DNA from: Henricia sp. BOLD:AAB3569
Lineage: Eukaryota; Echinodermata; Asteroidea; Spinulosida; Echinasteridae
Reading direction: 5' to 3'
DNA length: 64,000 bases
Assembly (NCBI GenBank): GCA_037783545.1
Contig: JBBELK010000684.1
Coordinates: 434,001 to 498,000 of the forward strand
Shown here: positions 1 to 13,200 of the stretch, in pieces
Numbering within the stretch: the stretch's first letter is position 1
How the letters are laid out: every line of letters starts with the position of its first letter
The notes under the pieces: generated by a model
The model's database searches: none
Seen by the model: only the letters and a program-made list of their open reading frames with translations
What the model was told of the DNA's origin: nothing
Translations under genes and position numbers: made by a program

Positions 1-904
1 GATTACAGCTAATTCACAATTCTTGTGATCGTGATAAGAATGCTGTCGGACAGCTTTGATCATACTTATTGCCACATGGCGATGCGCAAGAATCAATAAC
101 TGTATTCTTCCTCCATGTATTGTTTAGACAAAGCTATCAGTGTGATGGGCTTTGATGAAGAGTTCCGGCTCTTCCTGAGCCTGTGCGATACGAGATACAT
201 GTACTATCGTCGTTTCGTGTTCAATTTGACGTTATACGCAAAGTCAGATCAGTACCGCACGGAAATAGAATAACGGTAACGACATTTGATGGGCCACATG
301 CTCAGCTGTTGAAATGTTGAGAAAGTAAACGTATATAGATTTCTTGGACCGTTTTAAAAACCATACGGTTGTTCAAATCAACAGTTAAGTTTTTTTCGAA
401 CAGAAATGGAGGTTTTCCTATTTTTGAGCGTGCTCGCAAGGCTTCCGAGGAGGATCCAACCAAGTTGAGACTTCACATTGTATGGGCCATTGGAGCAACA
501 GCGGCAACTGCTGTTTGGTTTCCAGATCACTGATTAAACAGCAAGGTCGCCGCAGACTGGTCAGAAGCAGATATGTGAGTGAAAGTTTGTTGTACCATTT
601 CAAAGTTTTAAATAATCCAGGATTGTAAATGTTGCACGGAGGTGAAAATATACAGAAACTGCTCTGAGGAATGAACGCACGGTGTTGCGCAAACGTTGAA
701 ATGTTAGCACGTTACGTATACTTGTCTTTAAGGGTTCAAAGCTACAGAATCTCTAAGTGTTCAGTAATTGTCAGATGTAAATGTCACACTAAGGTGAACA
801 CCTACAGAAATTGCCTTTCCCTGAGAAAATAGAACTAATATGGTGTCTGGTCACCATGAAGATGAGATTGGTGATCGTGTGATGACAGGTATCATATGGT
901 TCCC
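1..904. other. Stretch without a supported gene
   Basis: I see no confident gene or repeat. An acceptor-like pyrimidine-AG ends near 402. A short plus-strand reading frame with coding-like composition follows (about 403-531), but it runs into a stop before any good donor, so it is not called. Confidence 0.4.
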
Positions 905-998
905 ATTGGACTTCGAACCCAATGCCTCTGGTAGACCATGGAGGAAGGATGGGTAGACTCAGCGGACATAGACTCTGCCAGCTGAGCTGCGAGGCACG
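905..998 (-). repeat. tRNA-derived SINE head
   Basis: On the minus strand a box A-like AGCTCAGCTGGCAGAG is followed about 65 bases later by a box B-like GGGTTCGAAGTCC, the two internal RNA polymerase III promoter elements of tRNA genes. The spacing is longer than in an ordinary tRNA and no clean cloverleaf forms, so a SINE head or tRNA pseudogene is likelier than a functional tRNA. A related fragment with the shared segment GACCATGGAGGAAG lies near 55652-55690, which supports a dispersed repeat family. Confidence 0.4.
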
Positions 999-1000
999 GT

Positions 1001-1658
1001 GGTACACTGTATACTTCAGGTTTAAGAAAACAACCTTTAAGCCCAGTTTTATCTTGGTACTACACGATTAGTAAATGAAATGTGCAAGTAACGCACGCAA
1101 TACTTGGTATGGTTCAATTAGACGACATCCTCATATTCGTACAACTGCTGATATATATCAGAACGAACACGGCACTAAATGAAATTGTTTGCAATAAATG
1201 AACTACAATGCTTGGCCCGTTCTTTAATCCTTGAAAATGGGAGCACGGACGTTATCGGCCTAGCGCTGAAGAACTGTGCTCCCCATAAAATTGGTGTATT
1301 TTATGTTTTTGTTGCAGGTACATAGGGACGCCAGGCGCAATAGGAAATATTTTATTTACGTTTGAGCTTGCGAATTAGAAAATAATCATAAATTCTCTCA
1401 TCTCTTTTTAAAGAGGTATATCTTTCCAAATTTTTAGAATTAACATATTTATATTTTTTTCCAGGAGGTATTTTGTGGAAAGTACAATGTATGTAGCGTT
1501 TTTAAATAAGTGGAATCACAAACTTGCAGCTACAATGTATTAGTTTCATGCTTTTTTGATAAAAAAAATCCAAAATTAGCCGCTAATTCTCTTCAGTCCT
1601 TTTCTATTTGAGTATTTTGGTTTTTCAAAGGTTTTCTTTTCTTTTCACTTTCACTTAG
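1001..1658. other. AT-rich stretch without a supported gene
   Basis: No reading frame, hairpin or repeat of note is visible. The last 40 bases are a strong pyrimidine tract that serves as the acceptor for the exon starting at 1659. Confidence 0.4.
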
Positions 1659-4600
1659 GTTGGAACAAACCTACCGACGTACCTTGAAAATGTCAAACTG
1701 GACCAACCATTTATCTTGCTGCTTGGTGAGAAGTTGTCACCAGAGCAGGTATTTGTAGTTGTTGAGCGTCAAGCCGTGCTTGTTAACTCCCTCCTCAAAG
1801 GTGTTGACCTATGTTTTAAGCTGTTCTACATTCTCGATCTTTCGTATCCTTGGCAGTGTGGCACTACTTGGGAATTTTTCCAAAAGGTAATATACCAATT
1901 AGGCGAGGGAAAGGGGAATCCACAAACTTCAGGTTGTGTTACAACTCTGAGGGCTTACTTAAGTAATAAACAGTAGTGATGTACATATACAGTTGACTCT
2001 CATAATAAACTCGTTTTAACAAAATTCCTGTTATTTTCTTGGGCCTGTCTCCTATCTGTGTGTATTTGTATTTTTAAAACTTCTGACTGGCAACCCCCAT
2101 CCGAGCAAAGACTATTTGGGAAGGATGCCACTACAGGTATTGGGCTAGAGTGGATGTTAATCCAGAGGTCTCGGGTTCGAGTCCTAGATTATAACGAAAC
2201 GACTCAGCAGTCATGGTGTATAAGATCTTACATTTTCAAAAGCAATCTAAAATATGAGCAATCTAAAATAGTTCTGCACAATGAAATTACTGGTTGTTCA
2301 TTATAGGTACTTTTGCATATATATTTTTCTTTTTTGTAATGAAACGTTACTTTTCTGGGCTCAAGTAAATCGAGGGCTAAGAAACACAAGGCATTATCCT
2401 CATTTTGAGCAAAAGACTTGAAGGCATGACACTGAACATTTCATGATATTAAAGGAACGTTCCAATTGTAATCCATAGTTATGCTATTAACAAGTATTGA
2501 GAATATACTAGAATTGAAAAAATTCTCAAAATTAATTGTCTTATGGAGATAAGGCATTGTCACTCTGAACACTTTAGGCAGATGAGGCCTTGTGATACTG
2601 GCTTATAACTTTGAAAGGGGCGTGTTTTAGAGAAGGCTTTGTGTTACTGGAAAGATAATTTTCCTAAAATGTTAATACTGTACCAAAATCTAGTCTTCGA
2701 AATGTCTACCTTTTTATATTCAGGTCATCCTCATTCTTTTGATAATGTGCGTATTGGCACAATTTCAAACTTTAGCCTTGAGGGAACACTTTCATGGAAT
2801 TGCCTGTATCTTAAGTTTTAAACTGTTTATTTGATTTATATTTGTGAATGGTATTTTTTTTATGTTTTAAGGGCGAGGGTTTAAGGAAAATGGGATCATG
2901 TTTTGACAGCATCTTACACAACTTTAGCAAATAGCGGATTAGCCAATTAGATGCCTTGCTCAGTTCCATGGCAACCAGTTATCATGGTTATCCTGGCCTC
3001 GCCCCCCTCCCTATCTAGGATCACCTATCTGGGTCTGTCATGAAGAAAACTACATGATCTCCTTCGGTTTTCAATACGTTTTACTTTTAGAAACGGGTAA
3101 CACATTGAATATTTCATTATTGTACAATTTGAGCCACTTTATACCGTTTTAGTAACATGCATTTGTGTGCTATATTTTATGGAGTTTCCCATGCCAAATT
3201 GCCAAAATAATATTCATTACATTAAAGATTTATTTAAAAGATGTATTTCAACGTGTACAGTGCTGCAATATAAACAACTCAAAAGTACTGATCATCACAA
3301 TGCATTCCTGAAAATAAATACATACATACATGTACATATGTATATTCATCAGCAGATCATTTAATGTTTACTTTTTATTTTCTTTGTAGTTGCCCTGCAA
3401 CATGTATCCTGTTCTAAACCTGACAAGGTAAGCATGTGTTCCTTTTCAATAACATGCACTTATTTATGGCAGCTACTCAAAAAGGAATTATGAAAATTAT
3501 GAAAATAAAAATTTCATTCCTCAAATATATTTTTGTCAAGAAATTCTGTAGATTGTTGCCATAAACAGTGTGTGGAATACATGCTTATCTCGTCTGACCC
3601 GGTAAAATGGGTCATATTTGTCCAAACCCGTCTGACCCAACTTATTAGGTCAGAATGATTCAGAGCCAGGTCAGAATGACCCAGAGCCGGGTCAGAAAGA
3701 ATGACCCGATTTACGGGTCAAAAAATATTTTGACCCAACTCTCTGGGTCATACTAAGTGACCCAACATTCCGGGTCATTCTGACCCAGAAAGGGTTGGGT
3801 CAAATTTGACCCTTTTTTTTTTGTCAGATCTGACCCGTTCCGGGTCAGATCTGACCAGGGAGTTTTTTTCCGCCATTACCGGCGCGGCATGAGACTGAAA
3901 TGTTCACACGAAGCCCTTGAAGCCTTGGTGTTGCATGATTGGGACTATCTCCCTTGGCAAGCACCTCGGAAGATAGTATACAAATATTAACTGCAATGAG
4001 GGGCATGGTTAAGATTATAGGCCCAAGGTGATCTCAAAGCCATGACTATGGCCCGAGGGCGGAAGCCGAGGGACAAGTCATGGCTTCGAGATCACCGAGG
4101 GCCTATAATCTTAACCATGACCCGAATAAACAGCAGTCAATATTTGTTTTATATACCGAATGTGTAGATTTTTGTTGTCTGGTACATCATACAGTCATCC
4201 TCCGAGTTTCAATTTCGGAAGCTGGTCTACAGCAGAAAAGTTGTATATTTACAGCAACAAATTGTAGCATAATCACCTCAGCACTTTGGTAGCACATTTC
4301 ACCTGACACAGTTTTCACTGTAAACCACTTCTCTTATTTTGTTAAGGATTCATTATCTACGACATACGACAAAACGACTTCGTCAAGATTCCGCCATTAC
4401 CGTCCTGCTGAATGTTTATGTGAGAGCGCAGTTGCATATAGTTGGTTCACAGCTATGCCACACATGTTATGCGCGCGTCTGGAACCCGCTATAAATGACT
4501 ATGCCCACAGGCATAATCTTTGCCATGCCCCGGGCCCGGGCATAGTCAGTTTAACAGGTTCCAAATGCGCACGTTACGTGTAGCATGCCAAATAAATTCT

Positions 4601-5121
4601 TCCGCACAAAACCAAATTTGAATGCCCCCTTTCACCCCTCCTCGGGGGAAGCGTGAACGTGAACACCACTACTAGTTGCTTCACGCGGACGCCCGCGCGC
4701 TGTCACACGCGCTCGTGCTGGCACACGTGTGCGCGATATTCTGTACACATCCTTTAACCAACATGACGCAAAGGTCAAACAATAGCACTTTTTTTCAGTT
4801 GTGCATGGAAATGGTTGAACTAATCCATGTCGAGTGATCTGCTTTCAACCAATCAGTGAACGAGAATCAACGTATGAGGTATATAATAAATATATGAGTA
4901 TCATTTAGTCGGGATAAAAAAAAAAACCGATATTGTCTTCCTTTCATTCCAGATATTCGGCAAGGGCACATGAATATGGCATTATTTGCAACATGGAGAC
5001 ACGATGGTGCGACCTTGCCGTTACAGCAACAAAGTCACGTGTTGCTCAAGGAAGATATGCTCGCATACATCCCTCAAAACTAGTGCTCCATGCAGGATTG
5101 GATCATAGATCTGACAGATAA
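1659..5121 (+). CDS. Unidentified plus-strand gene, three 3' exons
   Basis: Proposed exons are 1659-1886, 3390-3427 and 4952-5121 (stop TGA or TAA region at the end, last codon at 5119-5121). Exon one follows a long pyrimidine tract ending in CACTTAG and ends AAAAG/GTAATA. The 38-base exon follows TTTTCTTTGTAG and ends ACAAG/GTAAGC. The third follows CTTTCATTCCAG. The phases fit: 228 bases (76 codons), then 38 (12 codons plus two), then one base completing an Arg codon before an open frame to a stop. The first exon encodes a conserved-looking block with the motif LLKGVDLCFKLFYIL followed by YPWQCGTTWEFFQK. From memory this resembles the C-terminal region of a large uncharacterised animal protein family, but I cannot name it. 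An alternative end reads through the first donor to a stop at 1974-1976, beside AATAAA. Upstream exons are outside the window or unrecognised. The function is unknown. Confidence 0.4.
2130..2203 (+). repeat. tRNA-like segment (SINE head or pseudogene)
   Basis: A box A-like GGGCTAGAGTGG and a box B-like GGGTTCGAGTCC are spaced as in a tRNA. Acceptor-stem pairing is poor. It is probably a tRNA-derived repeat within an intron of the plus-strand gene. Confidence 0.3.
3594..3857. repeat. Dense TGACCC/GGGTCA motif array
   Basis: About 260 bases contain roughly twenty copies of GACCC or its complement GGGTC, in both orientations and at irregular spacing, often as TGACCC or GGGTCA. It is not a strict tandem repeat. 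Several adjacent copies form small palindromes such as AGATCTGACC. Flanking DNA lacks the motif. Confidence 0.7.
4002..4122. repeat. Long imperfect hairpin
   Basis: The left arm begins GGCATGGTTAAGATTATAGG. The right arm (about 4078-4122) is its reverse complement, and GTGATCTC/GAGATCAC continues the pairing inward. The loop is about 30 bases and rich in GCCGAGG. It looks like a foldback MITE or a fragment of one. Confidence 0.7.
4481..4562. repeat. Palindromic foldback sequence
   Basis: GGAACC...GACTATGCCC on the left pairs with GGGCATAGTC...GGTTCC on the right, and the core is CCCCGGGCCCGGGG-like. With the hairpin at 4002-4122 it may mark the two halves of a decayed foldback element. Confidence 0.6.
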
Positions 5122-5171
5122 AGGCAAGCCAAACATTTTTATTTTTTTAGTCTTGCAATGAAGTTGTAATT

Positions 5172-5790
5172 TGATAGAGATGGATAAATGTCCATGAGTT
5201 TGGGAAATCTGGATGCAGTTAAAAACAACTTGGCCTCACTGGGATTTGATCCGCGGACCTTCTACTTAACGTGCATATGCCCTACCAATTGAACTACATG
5301 TATGAAGCTACATGTAACTGGTGATCTCGAATCACGGTAGTGCAGTTGTTCCTCATTGATTGGGATTGGCTATCACATGAGCTTAGCAAGCCCTACAGAG
5401 GGATAAACCCTTCAATGATATAACAACCCCTCCCAAAGATCACTTAAGATACACCCCAATGCCCTGCCCGGCTTGCCTCAATGAATACCGGTAAGATTTT
5501 TTTTAGGGATTATGACCCAGCAAGGACCGCTAGGGTGAAGAAATTCGATAGAAATGTGGACAAATGTCCATGAGTTTGGGAAATCTGTTTTGTGAAAAGC
5601 AACTTAATTGGTTCATCGAGGATTCGAACCGCGGACTTTTTACTTTCCGGTAACGTGCATATGCCCTACCAATTGACCTATGAAGCTAACTAGTGGTTTT
5701 CAAATACCGTGCTGCAGCTACATGTACATGTATTCCTATCTGATTGGGATTGGCTATCACATGAGCTTAACAAGCTCACTGTGTTTCAAA
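5172..5790 (-). repeat. Two adjacent copies of a tRNA-derived repeat
   Basis: Each copy reads on the minus strand as a unique leader (ending near 5400 and 5785), a tRNA-like head and a body ending at the shared CCATGAGTTTGGGAAATCTG (plus strand, 5193 and 5568). The heads carry the box A-like TCAATTGGTAGGGC and the box B-like GGTTCGAATCC (degenerate in the left copy) and share CATATGCACGTTA. Because leader, head and body are all shared, this is either a local duplication of about 360 bases or two insertions of one SINE family. Confidence 0.6.
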
Positions 5791-6858
5791 ACCACCAGTT
5801 TGCTTCATAGCTCAATAGACCGTGTAAGACGACCTCGAATACTTGCGGTACGTTGCGAGATTCATCCAATTCCGGAGACCACGTGTAGGAGCTTATTAAG
5901 CACATGCAACGACCATTTTTTCGGTACCATTTTGACTCCACATTAAAATTAGCAGTTTCACCTACCAGTTCGGGGTCCACTTAAAAAATTCTTAAAATCC
6001 CATTTATTACAAAAATTTCGTAAAATTATAAATCTGACTTTTTATTTCTGTCTGTGAGATAAACTGGTAACCCAGGCCCTGACGTATATAAAATCACGTA
6101 GTGCACGCATCACTGGTAGTCCACAAGTGGCACAAATGTTTTTGCACGTGTATTTGACGCGGATACGTTGCATTGTAGCCATTTTCAAAACCACGTGATT
6201 CGGCTTCGGAAGGGCTTTGCAATTTTTCTGTCCTAGCCGTGTATATATTTTATTTGTTCAGGTTTTTGTCGGTGGGTTTTATCTACTCTTAACAGAAGTG
6301 AATGCTCAAGTTGACGTTCAAACCAGATATTTATTTAGCACCAAGCCTCGGCCTGCCATTCGTAAAGGCACTTGCAAACCGTAACGAAAAACCTCGCCAC
6401 GGACGCCCTGACTAAAGGCTAATTTTGCTGGAGAACAAGCGACAAATCTTGTCGCCTCTATGGACCGATGAGGACGCTTGGCAGTGCATTGCAAGCATTC
6501 AAATGTAACGCGCGCAGATTGTAAACACCGTGCATGCATGTGATACATGTACTCGGTAATGCTGGTCGTTGTCCGCGTCAGCGATTAGCCGCTATTTAAA
6601 GCATACAGGGGAATCCGTTATAATTATCCACAACAATTAATCACCTTTTCCCCACTAAATTAGGATATTTACATAATATTTATCTTTAGTACCGAAATGC
6701 AGTTTTATTTTTATTCCGAGTTTAAATCTTGAAAATATTATAGACCTTTAGCTTTTATTTGACACCGCGTTTTTGTTGGTGGCATGAATTTAAAATTTTG
6801 GGCGTCGTGTCCACGTCGTGTCCACTTTGTCCCTTTTACTAATTCCATATATCTTTCA
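5791..6858. other. 3' flank of the glycosyltransferase gene; no gene seen
   Basis: No supported reading frame is visible. On the minus strand an AATAAA signal lies at 6754-6759. It could be the polyadenylation signal of the minus-strand gene that stops at 7293, because none is seen closer. Confidence 0.35.
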
Positions 6859-6862
6859 TTAA

Positions 6863-7292
6863 AGGTAGTCTACATGTTTGGTAATTACCCTCCAACAAAA
6901 CACATTTGAATTATTATCTAAAATAGCTTACTGGTTATCAAGATGATATGGTAGTTATCAAGATGATATGGTAGTTATCATCCTGTGAAATTATTTCGTT
7001 AGAAGTGCCCCCATTGTGGATAAATGCCTTTGCTATAGAGCTGCGTAATTCGTGGCACGAATTTGGCCTCACGCGCGCATTGACGAGCCCCTGCCTTTAA
7101 TGAGAACAATGACAAACTATTTGAATCTCAAAAAACATGCCTCGATTTTTCAGGTTTTCTGAAGTATTACTGCATCTATGTGGCTGAAATTTCTACAGTT
7201 TTCTCGATATAGATTTTCAATTACCAGTAGAAATCACGCCTTTTTTTAATAGTTTACCAATCGTGTATATACATGTACACTATACTGTACCT
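6863..7292. mobile_element. TTAA-flanked MITE abutting a stop codon
   Basis: The element is flanked by TTAA at 6859-6862 and 7293-7296. Its ends are similar inverted repeats (AAGGTAGTCTACATGT left, ACATGTACAC...GTACCTT right). It carries no reading frame. TTAA target duplications are typical of piggyBac and Kolobok elements. Bases 7021-7104 match half of the palindromic MITE at 54415-54547, so a second element is nested here. The right TTAA overlaps the stop codon of the minus-strand glycosyltransferase exon. Confidence 0.6.
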
Positions 7293-10200
7293 TTAAGGAA
7301 AGTCAAAAATATGTGGACATACGATGTTCTCCGTCGCAGCTGCTTTTTCCACATTCAATACTCTTTTTAAGTCCAAGTCGTATAACCCGTTATTGTAGTA
7401 TTTCTTAACATTTTTGTAATGTTTCTCAATAACCGCCGTGCATTTTTGTATGCCATCTTCCCCCTCACACCACGGATCCATGTGTACACCATTGTCAAAC
7501 AGTTCAAAATTGACAGTGTTTTTGTACTTCTCACAGCTGCTGGGGAGTTTATCCACAATGCGTTTGGCCAAGCAGTACCCTCGCTTCAAAAAATTATGCT
7601 GATTTGGGGGTCTGTAGTGTTTGTTGTGTATGGCGACATAGATCTCAGGATAGGTGTCGGCAACAGGGACCACGAAATCTTCTTTTCGAATTTTGTTGTG
7701 GAAATGTGTCAAATTGTTGGCATAGAAATGCCAGTCATAACGCTCGTGTTCGAAGTAGTAAGCATATGTAAGAATAATGCCCGATGGGTGGACAATTCGC
7801 CCAGAACCTGGATTGTGAAGAATCCTGAAAGCATCCTCGAAACGGCTAACCTGCAAGGAAAAGAACCAAAAAAAAAAAATATGACGACATTCACGCAGTT
7901 ATTGCATGACTAGTGGTCTTTCGTTTTGAACTGTGTAGTGAGTCCGTAGACGACGGCCATCCAATCAAATTTCCCGCTAGACATTTCGCTGGTAGCAGAG
8001 TCGTGACGACACATTTCGGGCGCTGGACCACGCTCATGGTTACTGGTTTACGCTCACGTTTTACATCCGTTGTGTTTGCGCACAGTGTATTTACTATTAT
8101 TCTTTTAGAAGAAAATATTTAAAATTAAGGACCATAATGACTTGCAATGTTTGCTCATACCAGATACCTAGAATTGGAATTGGAATTGGAATTTATTTTA
8201 TTCAGCCAATGCAAAAACGTTAAAAACGGCTTACATCGGTAATTACATTGTTCCTCCTCGAGCTCAAACATTATACATATTAAAAACAATAAAACTGACA
8301 AGCAAATAACTTAGTTTACAACTATACAACGAACGACAATAACGAATACACAACACTATCCACCAACACCAATTTAAAAACATTTAAACGAACTCAATAC
8401 AGTTACTGACAATTAAAACCCATTAAACGCACGAACTGCCGATGGATAAAAACTGCTTAAAAAACGTTTACTACCTCGAAAGGACCGAAGACGACGGCCG
8501 GACGATAAAAAATTAAAATATTCATGTGCTGGATGGGACTTGTCGTCCATGATAATGTTGGTACGGTTGCTCATTCTGTCCCTATAGATAGACTCTAATG
8601 ATGGTAAATTGACACCGATAATCCTCTCTGCTGAACGAACAACAGAGTTCAACTTACAGAGATCATTAACCGAACTTCGACCAAACCAAACAATAATGGA
8701 TGAACAGAGAATACTTTCGATAATAGTCCGATAAAAATTTACAAGAATGTTTTGGCTAACACCAAATGAATTAAGACTACGCAAGAAAAACAATCGTTGA
8801 CGAGCCTTCTTTAGAATTTCTATTGAGTTCTTACCCCAACTAAGATCATTCGTAATGTGTGTGCCAAGCAGTTTAAAGGTCTCAACTTGATCCACAGCCT
8901 TGCCATCAATATATACAGGTTCTTTTAAGTTCTTGTGCTTCTTACGGAAATCCACTACAATTTCCTTGGTTTTGTCAACATTTAAAACAAGGTTGTGTTC
9001 TTTACACCAGTTCACGACATAACTAATTTGTGATCGATACTCGGATTCATCATTATTTTGAATAAGACCAATTACAGTTGAGTCGTCCGCAAACTTAACA
9101 AGTCGTGAGTCCGAATGCAAAGCCTTTAAGTCAAATGTATACAATGAATAAAGTAAAGGTGAAAGAACACATCCTTGAGGTGTTCCAATGTTCAGATTTA
9201 TAGGACTAGAAACACGATCACCAATTTTGACAACCTGTTGACGTTCTGAAAGAAAATCTAAAATCCAATACGAAATCGATACAGGCAGCTCAAGATCATT
9301 TATAAATTTAAGAACTAATTTAGATGGCATAATTGTATTAAATGCAGAACTAAAATCAATAAATAGAACTCGTGCATATGATTTAGCGTGATCAAGATGA
9401 TGCAAAACGTCATGAAAAGAGAGACATATAGCATCCTCAACGCACCGATTAGCCCTATATGCAAAATGATAACAGTCCAAGTCCGGTGGCAACAATGATT
9501 TAATAAATTGTGAAACAAACTTCCCAAAAACCTTCATGACTACAGAAGTTAAAGCAATTGGTCTATAATCGTTCAGGCACGATACAGAGTTCTCCTTGGG
9601 AACCGGGATTATCGTTGATTGTTTAAAACATCGAGGAACTTTGCAGTGGGTGAGCGATTGATTAAAAATACTTGTAAAGACACCAGCCAACTGCGAGGCA
9701 CAAGTTTTCAGTAGACGCGGACTAATACCATCCGGGCCAGCAGATTTGTACACACTGAGGCAAGAAAAATGGCGTAAAACGTCAGACTCACTAATGACAA
9801 ACGGTGCCTCGTTACTTAAAACTGTCACTGGTTGCGTTGCATTTCCACACGCTTTGTCATGACGAGCGTAGAAATCATTCAACCGATCAGGTAAAGTAGC
9901 GTCGTTGGTGTCTGCCGATTTCTTTGAGCCTTTATACTGTGTAATCAGGTTCAAGTTCGCCCAAAGTTCCTTAGGATTTTTGGAGTCAAATTTATCCTGA
10001 AGACGCTGCTTGAAAGAACGTTTAGCGACCTTAATACCTTAATAGAGGAGAAATATCAATGGACTAACAACTGCGGGCGCGCTCAAATTATGTTGCGTCG
10101 ACCGGAAGCGCTGAGGTCACCGGTACAGACGTTTTCCGGTTGACCTTTGATGTGCTGTTTACGTACGTATTTTGTAGACATCGTCACTTCGCTGCATTTG

Positions 10201-13200
10201 AAAACCTATTTTTTTTCCCGTCAAAATAGGCAACACACAGGTATGTTCTTATATATATGAGTGCACTATCTATAAATGGTGTACCTTGCGGGTCATAAAG
10301 ACGGGCAAAGTGTTGTAAATCATGCATCACATAGTATGTTGTGCGCTGCGTACGGTAAATACAGATTAATATTTCCCTCCTAAAAATACCAGCGAATGTT
10401 GTGCAGTTGTTGGTTGCAGTGCCTGAAAAGGCAGAAATAGGAGGTATAAATCTATATTATTTGAGGAAACACAGTCTGTCTGAGATATTTTGCACACAAG
10501 GTCTGAAGCCATAATTAACTTCTCAATTCTTTCCGGAGTTTTTTTGTCACCTACATTTTGTCACATCAAAAAAGTTACAATCCCCAAAAGAATCTTCTTA
10601 TAGGTTGGGTGGTCTGGGGCGGAAACATTTGATACTAGGTGCATAATAATTTTCCTGTGCATTCTTTATAAATGTATGTTAATTTGTTGGAATAATTACT
10701 TGTACATCTCATTTATTATTTAAAGAGAGAGACCAGATCAAATGTTTGATACCCTAATTTTTCTCATGGGTGTTGAGATTTTGTTGCCATATGTTGTCAT
10801 GTTTTTCTCATGACCACTCTGACAATTCTTGATCTCATTCTGTATATTTTTAAGGATATTACAACTTGATGTTTTGTGAACTAATGTATCTGGTTCCATG
10901 GCAGTGCAGTATAATTACACTAACCTTTTTGCTTTCACATCTAAACTGGAAATTGCAAATATTCTGTTTTCTTCTCATAATAGTAATTTAGGGAGATATT
11001 TTATATAATTTCATAATTAAAATGAAATCAATTTCTGGGAAAAAATCGGAACACGCTGCTTTAATTAAGAACATGCAGACTCGGGATGATTCTGAGAACT
11101 TGTTCTTTTAATCTGTCACAGCAGTCAACTTCGCATAGAGATTCATAACAGCCACATGCTATCTTCCACTATACAGGGTAGGTGAAGTCATCCTCTGTCA
11201 TTGTTGTTGAACTGATGGGGAAAAGACGGCAGAGCGTTGCACCGATTGAACATAAAGCAGATTCCATGTTTAGACAAGGTCAGCTCAGTCCACCTCGGTT
11301 GAGGATTGTCTATCACTTCCTGCCGCTGGAGATCTGTTGGTGAATCACGATTTGCCATATCATTCACCAACTGTGACTTTTTTCGCTCATCGTGATCAGA
11401 ATTTGTTTTTGTACTTTGACAAACATTTCTTACTTAAGCTGCTACCAATGTGATTAAGAATGTTAATTTCTTCCTCGGATATTACTACTTTTTGAAAAGA
11501 CAGGTCCTCAATCGGAAAGTTGAAATTTAGCAATTCTTCAAAGACAACAATTTATTATTGCTGCACTTTGCATACACTTTACAACATCTGTAATTAATGC
11601 CATTAAGTTCTCCACTTGTTTTGTAAAAAACAGGAGGTCGCCGAGCTGTGTAAAGATGACCTGCTTGTCGTTGACGATTGTCAAGGTTGTCCTGAGCTTG
11701 GATTGAGCTACTAGCAAAAAAACAAATAATAATATTTGTTTTTACTGCATCTTCTGACGCACTTCATTTTGATGCAAACAATGGGGAGTTTTTGATCCTC
11801 GCCCATTGGTCTAGGCCGTATAATTAAGTGGCAGGCTCGACACGGCCAGTCATTGCCGGTAGCTAGTGACCATCCACTTTGGAAATGTCCTCATTTCTCC
11901 AACACATTTTTACACTCTATCCATGAGAGTGGACGATGTTTTCCACAAAAATGACGATCAACCATAACCACTGCGATCATTCCTCCATGCTGGGATACAC
12001 ACAAAAACGATTACGAAAAAACGATAATGAAAATCACGGTACGACCGACAGCCCAGCTGAGCTGATATCTCCATGCACACACAAGAAGTTTTGCAATAAA
12101 GCGATCTTAAAACGCATGCTGATTGGCTGATAAAAACAATATGACTTGTTGCTACTAAATTCTGGCTAATGACGTTTAAGTTAACAAAACGGTGATCAGC
12201 AGTATGAGATATCAAGCCGCTGACTTGGATTTACTGTGTTCATGCGACCTTCATGCGACCTGGTCCCCATGGTCTACTGCAGTTAGGAATAAGGATGCTC
12301 GACCACCCTGGGGACGAGGTTGGTGTTCACGTGCATTGCTGGCTCTTCGCATGTTTTTTGCTGTGCCGTAACGAATCTTACCGATACAGTACCACCGCAT
12401 GCACGCGCCGTGCAGCGGATTAGCACCGCTATCGGACCGGGCCGCTGTGGACCGTAATCGTGAGCTGTTTTTGGCCGCTCGTGCGAGTCAGAAGCATTGA
12501 TCAAAGTATTTGTTATCAGTTCTTCTTTTTCCACGAAAGATAATTTATGTCAATTCTTTACCTAGTAGCACCATGTGTGATAATTTTGTTGTGCGTATTG
12601 GGAGCTGAATTTTTTGATCGGCAATTTTTCATGCGTGTCGGATCGGAATTTCAGCGTATCGGACCGATACGCACGTTTGTGCCGTAAGCCGTCGCGGTAC
12701 GTTATGTCAGTTTTCCATGTTCGTGTTCTCATTTCTCACTTACATTCACAAAACTAATCTGGAAGTGCACGAATAAGGACAAGATGTTGAAAACAATGTG
12801 TCGCAAATTGCATAGCTAAATCAAGTCTAAACTTGACTGCGATGCGATACAGGGGAAATCGTTCACCGATATTGCAGGCATGCAACTTTTCTGCTCATCT
12901 CTTCCACTGAAATTCAACTAAAAAACACCATGTACAAAGTTGGAGGTTTGTTTTCAATTTTCCTCTTTTGACACAGTTGCATATAAAGATTTTTTAAAAA
13001 GAATCTCAGGGAAGCGAGATAATACTTAATTACTTTCTTCCCTATACTCATCTTGTGTGTGTTGTATTTTAAACGGTATAAATATTTTTTTGGTCTGATG
13101 TTTACATAATGACCTTTCGTCTGTCGAAAGCAGCCAGCACTAGCATTCGCGCAGTGCTCTCTTGAGAGCGCTATTCGTTCGTATCGCCAACGTTACCGTA

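Noticed and set aside
3594..3857. Possible CRISPR-like array
   Set aside because: Motif spacing is irregular, both orientations occur, there are no spacers of constant length, and the genome is eukaryotic.
7419..7913. 164-codon plus-strand frame
   Set aside because: It is antisense to the second glycosyltransferase exon, which has the better splice signal and conserved-looking protein.
12283..12534. 83-codon minus-strand frame with Arg/Cys-rich composition
   Set aside because: No motif, no splice context and GC-biased sequence; likely chance.
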